Assembly (NCBI GenBank): GCA_963785035.1
Contig: CAWATG010000004.1
Coordinates: 724,819 to 788,818, forward strand
Length of the DNA stretch: 64,000 nucleotides
Direction of reading: 5' to 3'
Source of the DNA: CAWATG01 sp963785035
GTDB taxonomy: Bacteria > Actinomycetota > Acidimicrobiia > IMCC26256 > CAWATG01
Positions 20,282-29,328 of the stretch are shown in pieces. The first letter of the stretch is position 1. Every line of letters begins with the position of its first letter. A program made the translations under genes and the position numbers. Below the pieces are notes generated by a model. It searched no databases, was not told where the DNA came from, and saw only the letters and a program-made list of their open reading frames with translations.

Positions 20282-20563
20282 TCAGTGCTTCTCGCGGCGC
20301 TCGGCGCGACGCCGATACCGGCGAACCACGCCCACGCCCTCCCACACCAAGGAACCGAGGACGGCCGAGACGGCCGTCAACACCCACAGCGGCCAGGTGA
20401 ACGTCCAGAACAGGAAGTCGAGACTGACTTTCTGGCCGTTTTGGAGAATGAAGACCAGCAGCACCGCGATGCCCACGAGCGAGGCGATCGCACCAGCGCC
20501 GATCCTCTTCGCGGATTCTGTTTCACGACCTGTACTTTCGTCGTTCTCGTCTCGCGACACCAT
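20282..20563 (-). CDS. LapA-domain small membrane protein (DUF1049)
   Basis: A 93-residue protein with a charged N-terminal tail, two hydrophobic helices (IGAGAIASLVGIAVLLVFIL and FTWPLWVLTAVSAVLGSLVW) and a very basic C-terminal tail RRYRRRAERREKH. Between the helices lies QNGQKVSLDFLFWTF, the hallmark of the LapA/DUF1049 family (QN...V.l.Fl.w). In proteobacteria relatives work in lipopolysaccharide assembly; an actinobacterium lacks that pathway, so here the role is unknown and probably structural in the membrane. It is divergent from the luciferase-like gene at 20715 and stands about 150 bases upstream of gnd. Confidence 0.75.
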   Translation of the reverse strand: MVSRDENDESTGRETESAKRIGAGAIASLVGIAVLLVFILQNGQKVSLDFLFWTFTWPLWVLTAVSAVLGSLVWEGVGVVRRYRRRAERREKH

Positions 20564-20714
20564 GAAGTTCTCCCCCCAATCAACGTCGAGGCCTCGACGC
20601 CTTCAGCGTACGGCCTGCGCCGACCGCGGACTGTGGACCTTCTCGCGTATCGTCACTGACGACCGACGGCATCCACCGTCCACGACGCGCAATGGATCGA
20701 TGAGAGGGACGCCC

Positions 20715-21587
20715 ATGCATGTTGGAATCCACTTCGCCAACTTCACGCTGCCGGGGGAACCCGAATCTCTCGGCCCCACGCTTGCTGCTACCGCCCGCGT
20801 CGCCGAGGACGTGGGCGTCTCGACCTTCACGCTCATGGACCACTGGTTCCAGATGGAGATGATGGCCACGGCTCAGGATCCGATGCTCGAGGGTTACACC
20901 TCTTTGGGGTTCCTTGCCGGACAGACGAGCTCGATGACCCTCGGTCTGCTGGTCACCGGGGTGACCTATCGGCATCCCGGGTTGCTCGCCAAGATCGTCA
21001 CGACACTCGACGTGCTCTCGGGCGGCCGCGCGCAACTAGGGATTGGCGCCGCCTGGTATGAACGCGAGCACCGGGGTCTCGGTGTGCCGTTCCCAGCGGT
21101 CGCCGAGCGGTTCGAGCAGCTCGAGGAAACCCTACAGATCTGTCTGCAGATGTGGAGCGACGACGACGGCCCGTTCGCGGGTCACCATTATCAACTCGCC
21201 GAGACCGTCTGCTCGCCACGACCCATCAGTGCGCCACGCCCGCGGATCCTCATCGGGGGTGGCGGTGAGCGCAAGACGCTCCGGCTCGTGGCCCGTTACG
21301 CGGACGCGTGCAACCTCTTCGCCTCCGCGCCAACCGAGGTCGCACACAAGCTCGAAGTTCTCGCGCGGCACTGCGAAGACGAAGGCCGCGACCCGGCGAC
21401 GATCCGCACGACCATTCTCGCCATGGGCAACCCGCTCGACGATGCCGACGGCTTCGTTGCACAAATGGCCGACTATGCCGAGATCGGCGTCGACCTCGTG
21501 GAGGTGATGCCGGTTGGCGATCCCATCGAGTTCACCGAATCGCTCGGGACGCACATCATCCCCGCCGTCGCACAGCTCGGCAGATGA
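20715..21587 (+). CDS. Luciferase-like (LLM) F420-dependent oxidoreductase
   Basis: A TIM-barrel flavin/F420 oxidoreductase of 290 residues. The start MHVGIHFANFTLPGEPESLG matches the family's first strand, and later motifs are LGLLVTGVTYRHPGLLAK, LDVLSGGRAQLGIGAAWYE and PRILIGGGGERKTLRLVA. These are the usual features of the mycobacterial-type F420 group (TIGR03560-like). Open codons extend more than 1 kb upstream in the same frame, but they are antisense to gnd and lapA and are not coding. It lies 95 bases upstream of a dienelactone hydrolase on the same strand. The substrate is unknown. Confidence 0.88.
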   Translation: MHVGIHFANFTLPGEPESLGPTLAATARVAEDVGVSTFTLMDHWFQMEMMATAQDPMLEGYTSLGFLAGQTSSMTLGLLVTGVTYRHPGLLAKIVTTLDVLSGGRAQLGIGAAWYEREHRGLGVPFPAVAERFEQLEETLQICLQMWSDDDGPFAGHHYQLAETVCSPRPISAPRPRILIGGGGERKTLRLVARYADACNLFASAPTEVAHKLEVLARHCEDEGRDPATIRTTILAMGNPLDDADGFVAQMADYAEIGVDLVEVMPVGDPIEFTESLGTHIIPAVAQLGR

Positions 21588-21681
21588 GCGCACCGACAGG
21601 CACCGCCCGGAACAACCCGTTCCGCTTGAGTGATCGGTCGGCGTTCGACGACGGGGGGCTGGCAAACGTAGCCTTGCCCGC

Positions 21682-22380
21682 ATGGCTGACATGACCCCGC
21701 TCACCATCCACGAACCGTCGCGGCCTCCCAAGGGCGGAATCGTCGTCGTGCAAGAGGCGTTCGGACTCAATGACCACATCGATGACGTCACCAGGCGCTT
21801 CGCGGCGGAAGGTTGGCTGGCGGTCGCGCCACACTTGTTTCATCGCACCGGGGATCCGAAGTTCGGCTACGACGACTACTCGCAGGTCATGCCCCACATG
21901 AGCGCACTCAACCCTGAGGACATCATGGTCGATGTCGACACCGCTATCGTGTACCTCACCGATCACGACATCGAACTGCGCCACATTGGCGTCGTCGGGT
22001 TCTGCATGGGCGGAAGCGTCGCTCTCGTCACCGCGACACGACGCGCGGTTGGCGCTTCGGTCACGTTCTACGGCGGTGGCGTTGCAGCCGGAAGGTTTGG
22101 GTTCGGTTCGCTCATCGAAGAGGCGCCACGCTTGCTCGCTCCATGGTTGGGTCTTTACGGCGACCTTGATGAAAGCATCCCCGTCCCAGACGTCGAAAAG
22201 CTTCGCGAAGCAGCCGCATCCTCTGGGCAGGAAACCGACCTCGTCCGCTACCCCGACGCCGGGCACGGTTTCCACTGCGACCAGCGTTCCGACTACCACG
22301 CCGAGAGCGCCTACGACGCCTGGAACCGGACCCTTACCTGGTTCAACCACCACCTCGGTGCTACGTCAGACGCCCGCTGA
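21682..22380 (+). CDS. Dienelactone hydrolase family protein
   Basis: An alpha/beta hydrolase of 232 residues. It carries the dienelactone hydrolase triad: the oxyanion/Glu segment VVVQEAFGLNDHIDDVTRRF, the nucleophile elbow GVVGFCMGGSVAL with cysteine in place of serine, the aspartate loop GLYGDLDESIP, and the histidine in YPDAGHGFHCDQ. The enzyme would open lactones or hydrolyse esters in the cytoplasm. The ATG at 21682 follows tagcct by about 10 bases, consistent with a leaderless start. Its final 20 bases overlap the end of a convergent luciferase-like gene. A second, fused member of the family starts 1.05 kb further on. Confidence 0.9.
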   Translation: MADMTPLTIHEPSRPPKGGIVVVQEAFGLNDHIDDVTRRFAAEGWLAVAPHLFHRTGDPKFGYDDYSQVMPHMSALNPEDIMVDVDTAIVYLTDHDIELRHIGVVGFCMGGSVALVTATRRAVGASVTFYGGGVAAGRFGFGSLIEEAPRLLAPWLGLYGDLDESIPVPDVEKLREAAASSGQETDLVRYPDAGHGFHCDQRSDYHAESAYDAWNRTLTWFNHHLGATSDAR

Positions 22381-23356
22381 CGTCGGCGAGAAGATCGACC
22401 GAACGCAGCCTCGCCTCGATCGTGGTGCCTTGGTGTACAACGATCACCTCGTCGGCGTTCGCGTGTTGCGCGAACGCATCGACATGTTCCTTGACCTCCT
22501 GGGCAGTGCCGATAGCCGAGTAGGTCATCATCTGCGCAATGTGGCTGCCCTGTGGTGAGCGCAGGATGGCGTCGGCCTCCTCGTCGGAATAGTTCCGCTC
22601 GCGGCCGAGGAGCAACGCGACCCGCAAGCGACTCACTGCATGGAAATGTTCGCGTGCAACGTCACTGCTGTCGGCTGCAATGACGTTGAGTCCCGCTAGG
22701 ACATACGGCTCGGCGAGCTGTTCTGAGGCCTGAAACTCGCGGCGATATAACTCCACTGCTTCCTGGAGCGAGTTCGGCGCGAAATGCGACGCGAACGCAT
22801 ACGGCAACCCGAGCAATGCTGCGACCTTTGCTCCGAACAATGACGACCCGAGGATGTACAAGGGCACGTTCGTTCCCGTTCCGGGGATAGCAAAGACTCC
22901 CGGGATGACCGTCCGACCTGTGAGAAAGCCCCGGAGCTCCACGACATCGGCGGGGAACGATTCGGCACTCATGACACTACGGCGCAGGGCCCGCATGGTG
23001 TTCTGATCACTCCCAGGCGCGCGGCCAAGGCCGAGATCGATTCGTCCGGGATGCAACGTCTCCAACGTGCCGAACTGCTCTGCGATCGTGAGGGGAGCGT
23101 GGTTCGGCAACATGATCCCACCTGCGCCGAGACGAATCGTTTGTGTCTTCGCCGCAACGTGGGCGATCAGGACGCTCGTTGCCGACGACGCAATCGATGC
23201 GATGTTGTGATGCTCGGCGTACCAGACGCGTCGATACCCGCGCTCCTCCGCTCGTTGCGCGATCGCGACGCTGCCCTCGAGTGCGTCGCGGGGTGTCTCC
23301 CCCTTTCCGACCATTGCGAGATCGAGAATTGATATAGGAACGAAACTCAGAAGCAC
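22361..23356 (-). CDS. Luciferase-like flavin-dependent oxidoreductase (MsnO8-like)
   Basis: A FMN-type member of the luciferase superfamily, about 331 residues. It has VPISILDLAMVGKGE at the start, RVWYAEHHNIASIASSAT, IRLGAGGIMLPNHAPLTIAE, and the strongly conserved LETLHPGRIDLGLGRAPGSD, which together mark the MsnO8/alkanal monooxygenase-like group. I chose the GTG at 23356 because GAGGGTGG lies about 6 bases before it and the protein then begins directly with the family's first strand; the open frame upstream to 23494 overlaps the start of the divergent fusion gene. The 3' end overlaps the convergent hydrolase gene by 20 bases. The substrate is unknown. Confidence 0.85.
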   Translation of the reverse strand: MLLSFVPISILDLAMVGKGETPRDALEGSVAIAQRAEERGYRRVWYAEHHNIASIASSATSVLIAHVAAKTQTIRLGAGGIMLPNHAPLTIAEQFGTLETLHPGRIDLGLGRAPGSDQNTMRALRRSVMSAESFPADVVELRGFLTGRTVIPGVFAIPGTGTNVPLYILGSSLFGAKVAALLGLPYAFASHFAPNSLQEAVELYRREFQASEQLAEPYVLAGLNVIAADSSDVAREHFHAVSRLRVALLLGRERNYSDEEADAILRSPQGSHIAQMMTYSAIGTAQEVKEHVDAFAQHANADEVIVVHQGTTIEARLRSVDLLADVSGRLT

Positions 23357-23432
23357 CCATACCACCCTCAACAGGAACGGAGCCAATAACATTTCTGCAC
23401 TGCCGCGCTCAGCGTACGCGACCACACCCAAG

Positions 23433-25703
23433 GTGCCGACGACGTGCAAGACTTCGGTGATGACCATGATGATCTCAACGCCGACGGGCGACATGCCGTT
23501 CTACCTCGCGACACCAACGGACGCTGGTCCGTGGCCTGGAGTCGTCGTCATCCATGACGCCTTGGGCATGTCCCAGGATCTGCGCAACCAGGCGGACTGG
23601 CTCGCAGGTGCGGGCTATCTGGCCGTCGCTCCCGACCTGTTCCACGGGCGCCGGATGCCCATGTGCATGATCGCGACCATGCGCGAGGCTCGAGCTCGGC
23701 ACGGACGAGCGTTCGATGACACCGAAGCGATGCGCCGTTGGCTCGCAGATCGGGGCGACTGCACTGGTTCGATCGGCGTGATCGGCTATTGCATGGGCGG
23801 TGGCCTGGCGCTTGCCCTCGCTCCGAATCACGGATTCTCTGCGTCGAGTGTCAACTACGGAACTGCCCCGAAGGATGGGTATTCAGCCACCTCTTTGGAA
23901 GGGGCATGCCCGATCGTCGGAAGCTATGGCGCGAAGGATCGCATGCTTCGGGGCAAGGCGCACCAACTCGAAGCCGCACTGAACGCTCTCGACATCGACC
24001 ATGACATCAAGGAATACCCCAATGCTGGACACTCGTTCCTCAACGACCATGAGGGATCGGGCGAGAAGCAACCGTTGATGCTGTCGATCCTCACGAAGTT
24101 GATCCCAGGAAGCGGCTACCACGAGGCCTCGGCCGAGGATGCCAAAGCCCGAATCGTTGCGTTCTTCGACACGCATCTCAAGGCGAGCGCCTGGCCGTTC
24201 GAGGAGCGGAAGAAGATGACAGAGCACTCTGGTGATCGCCGTAGCGATCTGCGTGTCGCGGTAATCGGTGCGGGTCCAGGTGGGATCTGTGCGGGCATCA
24301 AACTCGAGGCCGCCGGCATCTCACACTTCACGATCTTCGACCGTGCCGACAGCGTCGGCGGCACATGGCACCGCAACCGGTATCCGGGCGCGGCATGCGA
24401 CGTGACATCGCACCTGTATTCCTTTTCCTTCGAGATCAAGAACGACTGGTCGCGCCCGTTCGCGCACCAACCGGAACTCCTGGAGTACTTCCAACATTGC
24501 GTACGCAAATACGGATTGGAACCGCACCTCCGACTCGGAACCGCTGTGACGGGCTTGCACTGGGATGACGAGTGCTGCGTGTGGCGCGTCGTGACCGATC
24601 GCCGCGATGTGTTCGAGTTCGACGCTGTCATCGGCGCCGTTGGCATGTTCGGTGCGCAGGTCTGGCCCGACATCGACGGACTCGCCGACTTCACGGGCAT
24701 CACGATGCATTCGGCCCAATGGGACGCATCACATGACCTGTCCCAACAGCGCATTGCCGTCATCGGCAGTGCGGCAAGTGCTGTGCAACTCATCCCAGAA
24801 GTCGCGGCAGCAGCCAAGGAACTCAAGGTCTTCCAGCGCACGGCGAACTGGGTGCTGCCCAAAGATGACACGCCCTATACGACCGAGGAGCTCGAGCATT
24901 TCCGCAATGATCCGATGGCATCGCGGACCATTCGGAACAAGGCATGGTGCACCTACGACGAGATCATGACGCTCACGAACAAGACGATGTTGCGCGTCTC
25001 GGAGGAGATGGGCGTGCAGGCGATCTCAGACGTCGAGGATCCCGCGTTGCGCGCCAAGCTGACGCCAACGCATCCATTCGGGTGCAAGCGCCCCCTGATG
25101 TCGAACGAGTACTACCCCACCTTCAACCGAGACAACGTCGAGCTCGTGACAGATCCGATCGCCAACATCACGGCCGACGCGATCATTACCACCGACGGGC
25201 TCGAACGTCACGCCGACACCATCGTGTTGGCGACGGGGTTCGATACGACTCGGTATCTCTCGGCGATCGAGGTAACAGGTCGTCGCGGTCGGAGACTCGC
25301 CGACGACTGGAGTGACGGTCCGGAGGCATACCTCGGCGTCACCGTTGCCGGCTACCCGAACCTCTTCATGCTCTACGGTCCCAACACGAACAACGGCACG
25401 ATCCTCTTCATGATCGAGTGCCAGGTCGCGTACGCGATTCGCCAGATCGAACGCCTCCGTGACGAGGGACTCGCATGGCTCGAGGTGAAGCGTGATGCTG
25501 TCACTCGGCACAACACCGAGATCCAGCATGCGCTGGACGGCATCGAGGTCTGGCAGGCGGGATGTCCCGGGTATTACCGGTCCGTGACCGGCCGGATCGT
25601 CACGCAATGGCCGCTCAACATGACCGAATACCGGACACGCACTTTGCGGCCGGATCCCGAGTGCTACGACACGTGTCCGGGAGGCGTACTCGCAGCGGAC
25701 TGA
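23433..25703 (+). CDS. Dienelactone hydrolase - Baeyer-Villiger monooxygenase fusion
   Basis: One uninterrupted 756-residue frame with two enzymes. Residues about 10-255 are a dienelactone hydrolase: VVVIHDALGMSQDLRNQADW, nucleophile GVIGYCMGGGLALA, and histidine in YPNAGHSFLNDH. Residues about 270-756 are a flavin monooxygenase with FAD motif VAVIGAGPGGICAGIKLEAAG, the Baeyer-Villiger fingerprint FTGITMHSAQWD, NADPH motif IAVIGSAASAVQLIPEV and the ending FMLYGPNTNNG. A ketone-to-ester enzyme joined to an ester hydrolase makes chemical sense. At the junction an ATG (24217) is preceded by GAGGAG, so a separate monooxygenase start may also be used, or two genes may have been fused by a lost stop. 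The start is ambiguous among several early ATGs (23433, 23460 or later). Confidence 0.88.
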   Translation: MPTTCKTSVMTMMISTPTGDMPFYLATPTDAGPWPGVVVIHDALGMSQDLRNQADWLAGAGYLAVAPDLFHGRRMPMCMIATMREARARHGRAFDDTEAMRRWLADRGDCTGSIGVIGYCMGGGLALALAPNHGFSASSVNYGTAPKDGYSATSLEGACPIVGSYGAKDRMLRGKAHQLEAALNALDIDHDIKEYPNAGHSFLNDHEGSGEKQPLMLSILTKLIPGSGYHEASAEDAKARIVAFFDTHLKASAWPFEERKKMTEHSGDRRSDLRVAVIGAGPGGICAGIKLEAAGISHFTIFDRADSVGGTWHRNRYPGAACDVTSHLYSFSFEIKNDWSRPFAHQPELLEYFQHCVRKYGLEPHLRLGTAVTGLHWDDECCVWRVVTDRRDVFEFDAVIGAVGMFGAQVWPDIDGLADFTGITMHSAQWDASHDLSQQRIAVIGSAASAVQLIPEVAAAAKELKVFQRTANWVLPKDDTPYTTEELEHFRNDPMASRTIRNKAWCTYDEIMTLTNKTMLRVSEEMGVQAISDVEDPALRAKLTPTHPFGCKRPLMSNEYYPTFNRDNVELVTDPIANITADAIITTDGLERHADTIVLATGFDTTRYLSAIEVTGRRGRRLADDWSDGPEAYLGVTVAGYPNLFMLYGPNTNNGTILFMIECQVAYAIRQIERLRDEGLAWLEVKRDAVTRHNTEIQHALDGIEVWQAGCPGYYRSVTGRIVTQWPLNMTEYRTRTLRPDPECYDTCPGGVLAAD

Positions 25704-25738
25704 TCACAGCAGCGCCCGACCGCGCTGAATGCTCGCGG

Positions 25739-26131
25739 TCAGTCCGAGACGGCCGAAGCGACCTCGAGGCGGAAGCTTGCGATCGTCCCCAATTCCATGG
25801 CGTCACCGGACACGTCGATCCGGGAGTGCTCCACGGCATTGTGAACATCTGGGCGAACTTCGAACGGCACGATCGGATCGCGTAGCGGAATGTCGCCGTG
25901 AACGAGAGCAAGGCGAATCAACGGGACCGCTTCGAGGGCGAACGCCTTCCAGAAGCGACCGGAGGTCGTCATCGTCTCCTCACCGTGATGAAAGAGATCG
26001 ATCCCTGACGCGACAGCGTTGACGAACTGGAAGTACTCGCCGTCACGATAGACAGACAGGTGCACCTTCTTGCCTTCGTAATGCTCCGCAGGACCGAAGC
26101 CATTCCAATCCACCCTGAATTCACTCAACAT
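25739..26131 (-). CDS. Conserved-looking hypothetical protein, 130 residues
   Basis: I do not recognise this protein. From the ATG at 26131 (gagg about 7 bases upstream) it reads MLSEFRVDWNGFGPAEHYEG, then KKVHLSVYRDGEYFQFVNAV, GIDLFHHGEETMTTSGRFWK, ALVHGDIPLRDPIVPFEVRP and a C-terminus rich in small and acidic residues. There is no signal peptide or membrane helix, and the composition suggests a soluble beta-rich domain. A GTG at 26173 would add 14 residues. It stands alone on its strand between the fusion gene and threonine dehydratase. Confidence 0.55.
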   Translation of the reverse strand: MLSEFRVDWNGFGPAEHYEGKKVHLSVYRDGEYFQFVNAVASGIDLFHHGEETMTTSGRFWKAFALEAVPLIRLALVHGDIPLRDPIVPFEVRPDVHNAVEHSRIDVSGDAMELGTIASFRLEVASAVSD

Positions 26132-26315
26132 CGCCAACCTCGATCCAAGAAACTGCCCCACGGCCGGACTCACCGCTCTTAGGTGTCGAATCGCAGGAGC
26201 GCGGACTTGAGCACTTCACAGGGCAGGATCGGCAATCGATTGTCGCTTTTCGTCGCGAGCCGTACCAGATGTGATGCGTGTCAGGGTCCATCATGGGACG
26301 GGCTTGCCGTCTGGT

Positions 26316-27526
26316 TCACACGACCTCGACATGGAAGCCGGCCGTCGCGATCGCTGCGACGATCTCGCCTGCATGGGCGCGATCACGCGTCTCGATCGAG
26401 AGTTCCAGGCGCGCACGTGCGAGAGCGAGACCTGGCAGATCCCGTCGATGCTCGACGTCGACGATGTTGCCCTTCTCCTGTGCGACAACGGTTGTGATCA
26501 CAGCGAGCGCCCCCGGACGGTCGGGTACATCGATGTGAAGCCGGACAAGTCGTCCCGATCGGGCAAGGCTTCGCAACAAGACGGACGTCAACACGCGAGG
26601 GTCGATATTTCCGCCGCTCGCGATCAACGCAACGGTTTGGCCACGAAACATCTCGGGATATTGCAGAACCGCGGCGAGCGCGGCTGCGCCCGCACCCTCG
26701 ACAACCGACTTCTCGATCTCGACGTACAGGGCTATCGCCTCTTCGATACGTTGCTCGGTGACTGTGACCATCTCATCGACGAGTTCCCCGACCATCGCGC
26801 GAGTCAGCACCCCCGGCTCGGCGACGGCGATTCCTTCGGCGATCGTCGGACCGCGCTGTGGGCGAAGGCCCCCGCCCGAGCGTGTGCAGCATTCCCGGAT
26901 AGCCCTCGCTCTGCACGCCCACGACGCGCACATCGGGCGCGATCTGCTTGGCCACCACCGCGATTCCGGCGATCAGGCCCCCGCCGCCGACCGGCACCAC
27001 GATCGCGTCGAGCTTCGGTGCACCCGCAAGCAACTCGAGAGCAACCGTACCTTGACCTGCGATGATCATCGGGTCGTCGAATCCCGGCACGAGGCATGCG
27101 CCGGTCTGCAGGGCAATATCCTGCGCGTGAGCGAACGCGGCCGTGTAGTCAGCACCTTCCAGCACAATTCGCGCACCGTGATGCGCGGTGTTCGTCACCT
27201 TCGTGAATGGCGTATCGGCCGGCATCACGATCGTTGCGGCGATGCCGAGCAGGCGCGCGTGATAGGCGACGCCCTGCGCATGATTTCCCGCCGAGGCCGC
27301 TACGACACCGTGGGCACGCTCGTCGGAGGACAGATGTTCGAGGAAGTTGCGCGCGCCACGCTCCTTGAATGAACCCGTGTACTGCTGGTTCTCGAACTTC
27401 ACCCAGAGGTCGGCTCCCGCCATCTCCGAGAGCGTGCGCGCGGTGCAGGGTCGGCGTGACGATCACCGCGCCTGTGATCGTCGCGGCGGCGGTGCGCACG
27501 TCAGCCAACGTCACGGAAAGTGCCAT
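26316..27526 (-). CDS. ilvA: Threonine dehydratase with ACT domain (two frame slips)
   Basis: Pyridoxal-phosphate enzyme that deaminates threonine (or serine) to 2-oxobutyrate, the first step toward isoleucine. The start is MALSVTLADVRTAAATI at 27526. A slip near 27430 leads to the piece with YTGSFKERGARNF (the lysine binds PLP), SAGNHAQGVAYHARLLG and the phosphate-binding VPVGGGGLIAGIA. A second slip near 26865, beside a C5 run, leads to GPTIAEGIAVAEPG, ALIASGGNIDP and a C-terminal ACT-like domain (LVRLHIDVPDRPGALAVITT). The single short regulatory domain and about 400-residue length fit the actinobacterial/catabolic type, so ilvA versus tdcB cannot be decided. Confidence 0.82.
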
Positions 27527-27570
27527 GGGATCATCGTGCCACGCGCACATCCTCTCGGAGGTGCGGCGAT

Positions 27571-28608
27571 CTAGCTCTGCGTCGCGTCGTGCACGTACCG
27601 CTCAAAGGACCACGGCGGGTGTTCTGGCGTCCCATCACCGTCGAGGAACCACATTGCCGCGTTTCTGCCGCTCTCGAACAGTCTGTTGCGAAGGTCCCCA
27701 TCAGTTGACACACGGTCGAATTCGGTCGCCGATACGCCGAACGTGTCAATGAAAATGGTGCGCCCCACAACTTTGGGATCCTCGATATGCGCCCGGTCGG
27801 CGAAGCCCATCATCGTGGTCAGTAGGGACTTCGCGAACTCGATCGGACCATCGATCGTCTTGGGGGCACGTGAATCGCCGGGCCTCCCGGAAAGTTTGAT
27901 GCCGAACGTCGGCCAACGCGGGGCAGCTCCGTCGGAACGATCGAACACCTGGACGGGAAAGTTGGAGAGCATCCCGCCGTCAACCATCAGTGCCTTGCGC
28001 TTCTGGCCCAGGTTCGGGCCGCCGACATAGGCGATCTCATGGGGTTGGTAGAAGAACGGGATCGACATCGAGCAACGGACTGCTTCGGCGACGCTGCGAG
28101 TACCGGCATCACCAGGAGTGTTGCCTGGGTACTGCGTCGAGAAGTCGCCGGGAAGTAATGCCAGGCGGCCGTTGGTGACATCGGACGACGTGACGATCAA
28201 TCGGTACCGCTTCAATGGGTCGGCGGACGAGCTGCCCGGATCCTCATCGTCGTCGAGCAAATCCGAAAAGGTCGACACGCCACACGACGCGAGCTGTGCA
28301 CGAACCCATTCCGCCACAGCGTCGCCCTGGTAGATGCCCTTATGGAACAGGAGAGACGCGCCTTTCCCGACTAATAGGAAGCGACTGAGAAAGGTGGGAT
28401 CCTTGAACTCGCGGTAGTCGATCGAGTTCACGGTGGCGGTCATGGTCGCCGTCGGCATGCGCGCCGCGGCGAGGGAGCCCACGATGGCTCCGGCCGAGGA
28501 ACCCGCGATGCGATGGAAGTCGAACCCGCGCTCCTCCAAGACCGACAGCGCACCCACGAGGGCAATGCCTTTCACGCCGCCGCCTTCGAGCACCAGATCA
28601 AGCTTCAC
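27571..28608 (-). CDS. Patatin-like phospholipase
   Basis: A cytoplasmic or membrane-associated lipid acyl hydrolase of 345 residues. The oxyanion glycine motif LVLEGGGVKGIALVGAL, the nucleophile GSSAGAIVGSLAAA and the catalytic aspartate in MVDGGMLSNFPVQVF are all present, so the Ser-Asp dyad is complete. I chose GTG at 28608 because ggaggt lies 5 bases upstream and the protein then starts right at the first strand; the open frame extends to 28701 without protein character. The frame is intact. It is divergent from the GNAT gene and follows threonine dehydratase upstream on the same strand with no visible functional link. Confidence 0.9.
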   Translation of the reverse strand: MKLDLVLEGGGVKGIALVGALSVLEERGFDFHRIAGSSAGAIVGSLAAARMPTATMTATVNSIDYREFKDPTFLSRFLLVGKGASLLFHKGIYQGDAVAEWVRAQLASCGVSTFSDLLDDDEDPGSSSADPLKRYRLIVTSSDVTNGRLALLPGDFSTQYPGNTPGDAGTRSVAEAVRCSMSIPFFYQPHEIAYVGGPNLGQKRKALMVDGGMLSNFPVQVFDRSDGAAPRWPTFGIKLSGRPGDSRAPKTIDGPIEFAKSLLTTMMGFADRAHIEDPKVVGRTIFIDTFGVSATEFDRVSTDGDLRNRLFESGRNAAMWFLDGDGTPEHPPWSFERYVHDATQS

Positions 28609-28780
28609 CGCAACCTCCACCACACGATCGAATCGGGATTCTGCAGACGCCGCTTCAACATATGCGCATTGACACATCCAATCGATGGATCGCCACCACA
28701 AGCGACAGGTCGGTCATCCGAAGGACGTGCGTGTCGCCGAAGCGTCCGCTCGTGCTCAGAACTCGTGCGACAATCTCGTC

Positions 28781-29209
28781 ATGGTTCTTCACGACATCGA
28801 CCCCGGAGACCCCCGGCTCGACCACGACGTCCTGCCGGTGTTGTGCGAGCTCCGTCCGCACCTGACAAGCGCCACCCTGGCAGCTGTCTACGCTGAGGGC
28901 TACCCCCAAGGGCTCCGATACCTCGCCGTGTATGAAACAAACCGCTGCATCGGTGTCGCTGGATGGCGAATCGTCGCAAATACCTCCGCGATCAAGAAGC
29001 TCTACGTCGACGACCTCGTGACGCTGGCATCCGAGAGGAAGCGTGGCGTCGGCGCATTGCTCCTCGCGGAACTCGTCAGCCGAGCACGAATCTCCGGTTG
29101 TCGTCACCTCGACCTGGACTCGGGTCTGCAGCGCGCCGACGCCCATCGCTTCTACATCCGGGAGGGATTGAATATCACGTCCCTCCACTTCGGTCGTGAA
29201 GTCGGCTGA
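28781..29209 (+). CDS. GNAT-family N-acetyltransferase
   Basis: A 142-residue acetyltransferase domain. The central strand YLAVYETNRCIGVAGWRIV is followed by AIKKLYVDDLVTLASERKRG and GVGALLLAELVSRARISG, which matches the acetyl-CoA pyrophosphate loop (Q/RxxGxG/A, here RKRGVGALLL), then LDLDSGLQRADAHRFYIREG, the usual C-terminal helix with the xHrFY motif. The ATG at 28781 starts MVLHDIDPGDPRL; the open frame upstream overlaps the promoter region shared with the patatin gene and is unlikely to be translated. The acceptor is unknown. Confidence 0.85.
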   Translation: MVLHDIDPGDPRLDHDVLPVLCELRPHLTSATLAAVYAEGYPQGLRYLAVYETNRCIGVAGWRIVANTSAIKKLYVDDLVTLASERKRGVGALLLAELVSRARISGCRHLDLDSGLQRADAHRFYIREGLNITSLHFGREVG

Positions 29210-29283
29210 GTGAAACGCACCGCGCCGTCCTCGCTGCTCGGCATGTCGCACGAGCACCTTCGCTTCGAATCTGGCGCGCTGCG

Positions 29284-29328
29284 ATGACACGTGACCCGAT
29301 GACACGTGACCCCATGACAAGCGACCCC
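29284..29328 (+). repeat. Three 15-base tandem repeats at the CDF start
   Basis: The units atgacacgtgacccg, atgacacgtgacccc and atgacaagcgacccc lie head to tail. They encode MTRDP, MTRDP and MTSDP, giving three in-frame start codons. Unit number could change by slippage without breaking the frame. Confidence 0.9.

Noticed and set aside
19629..20714. Upstream extension of the luciferase-like gene by more than 1 kb
   Set aside because: It lies antisense to gnd and the LapA-like gene; the family's first strand starts exactly at 20715.
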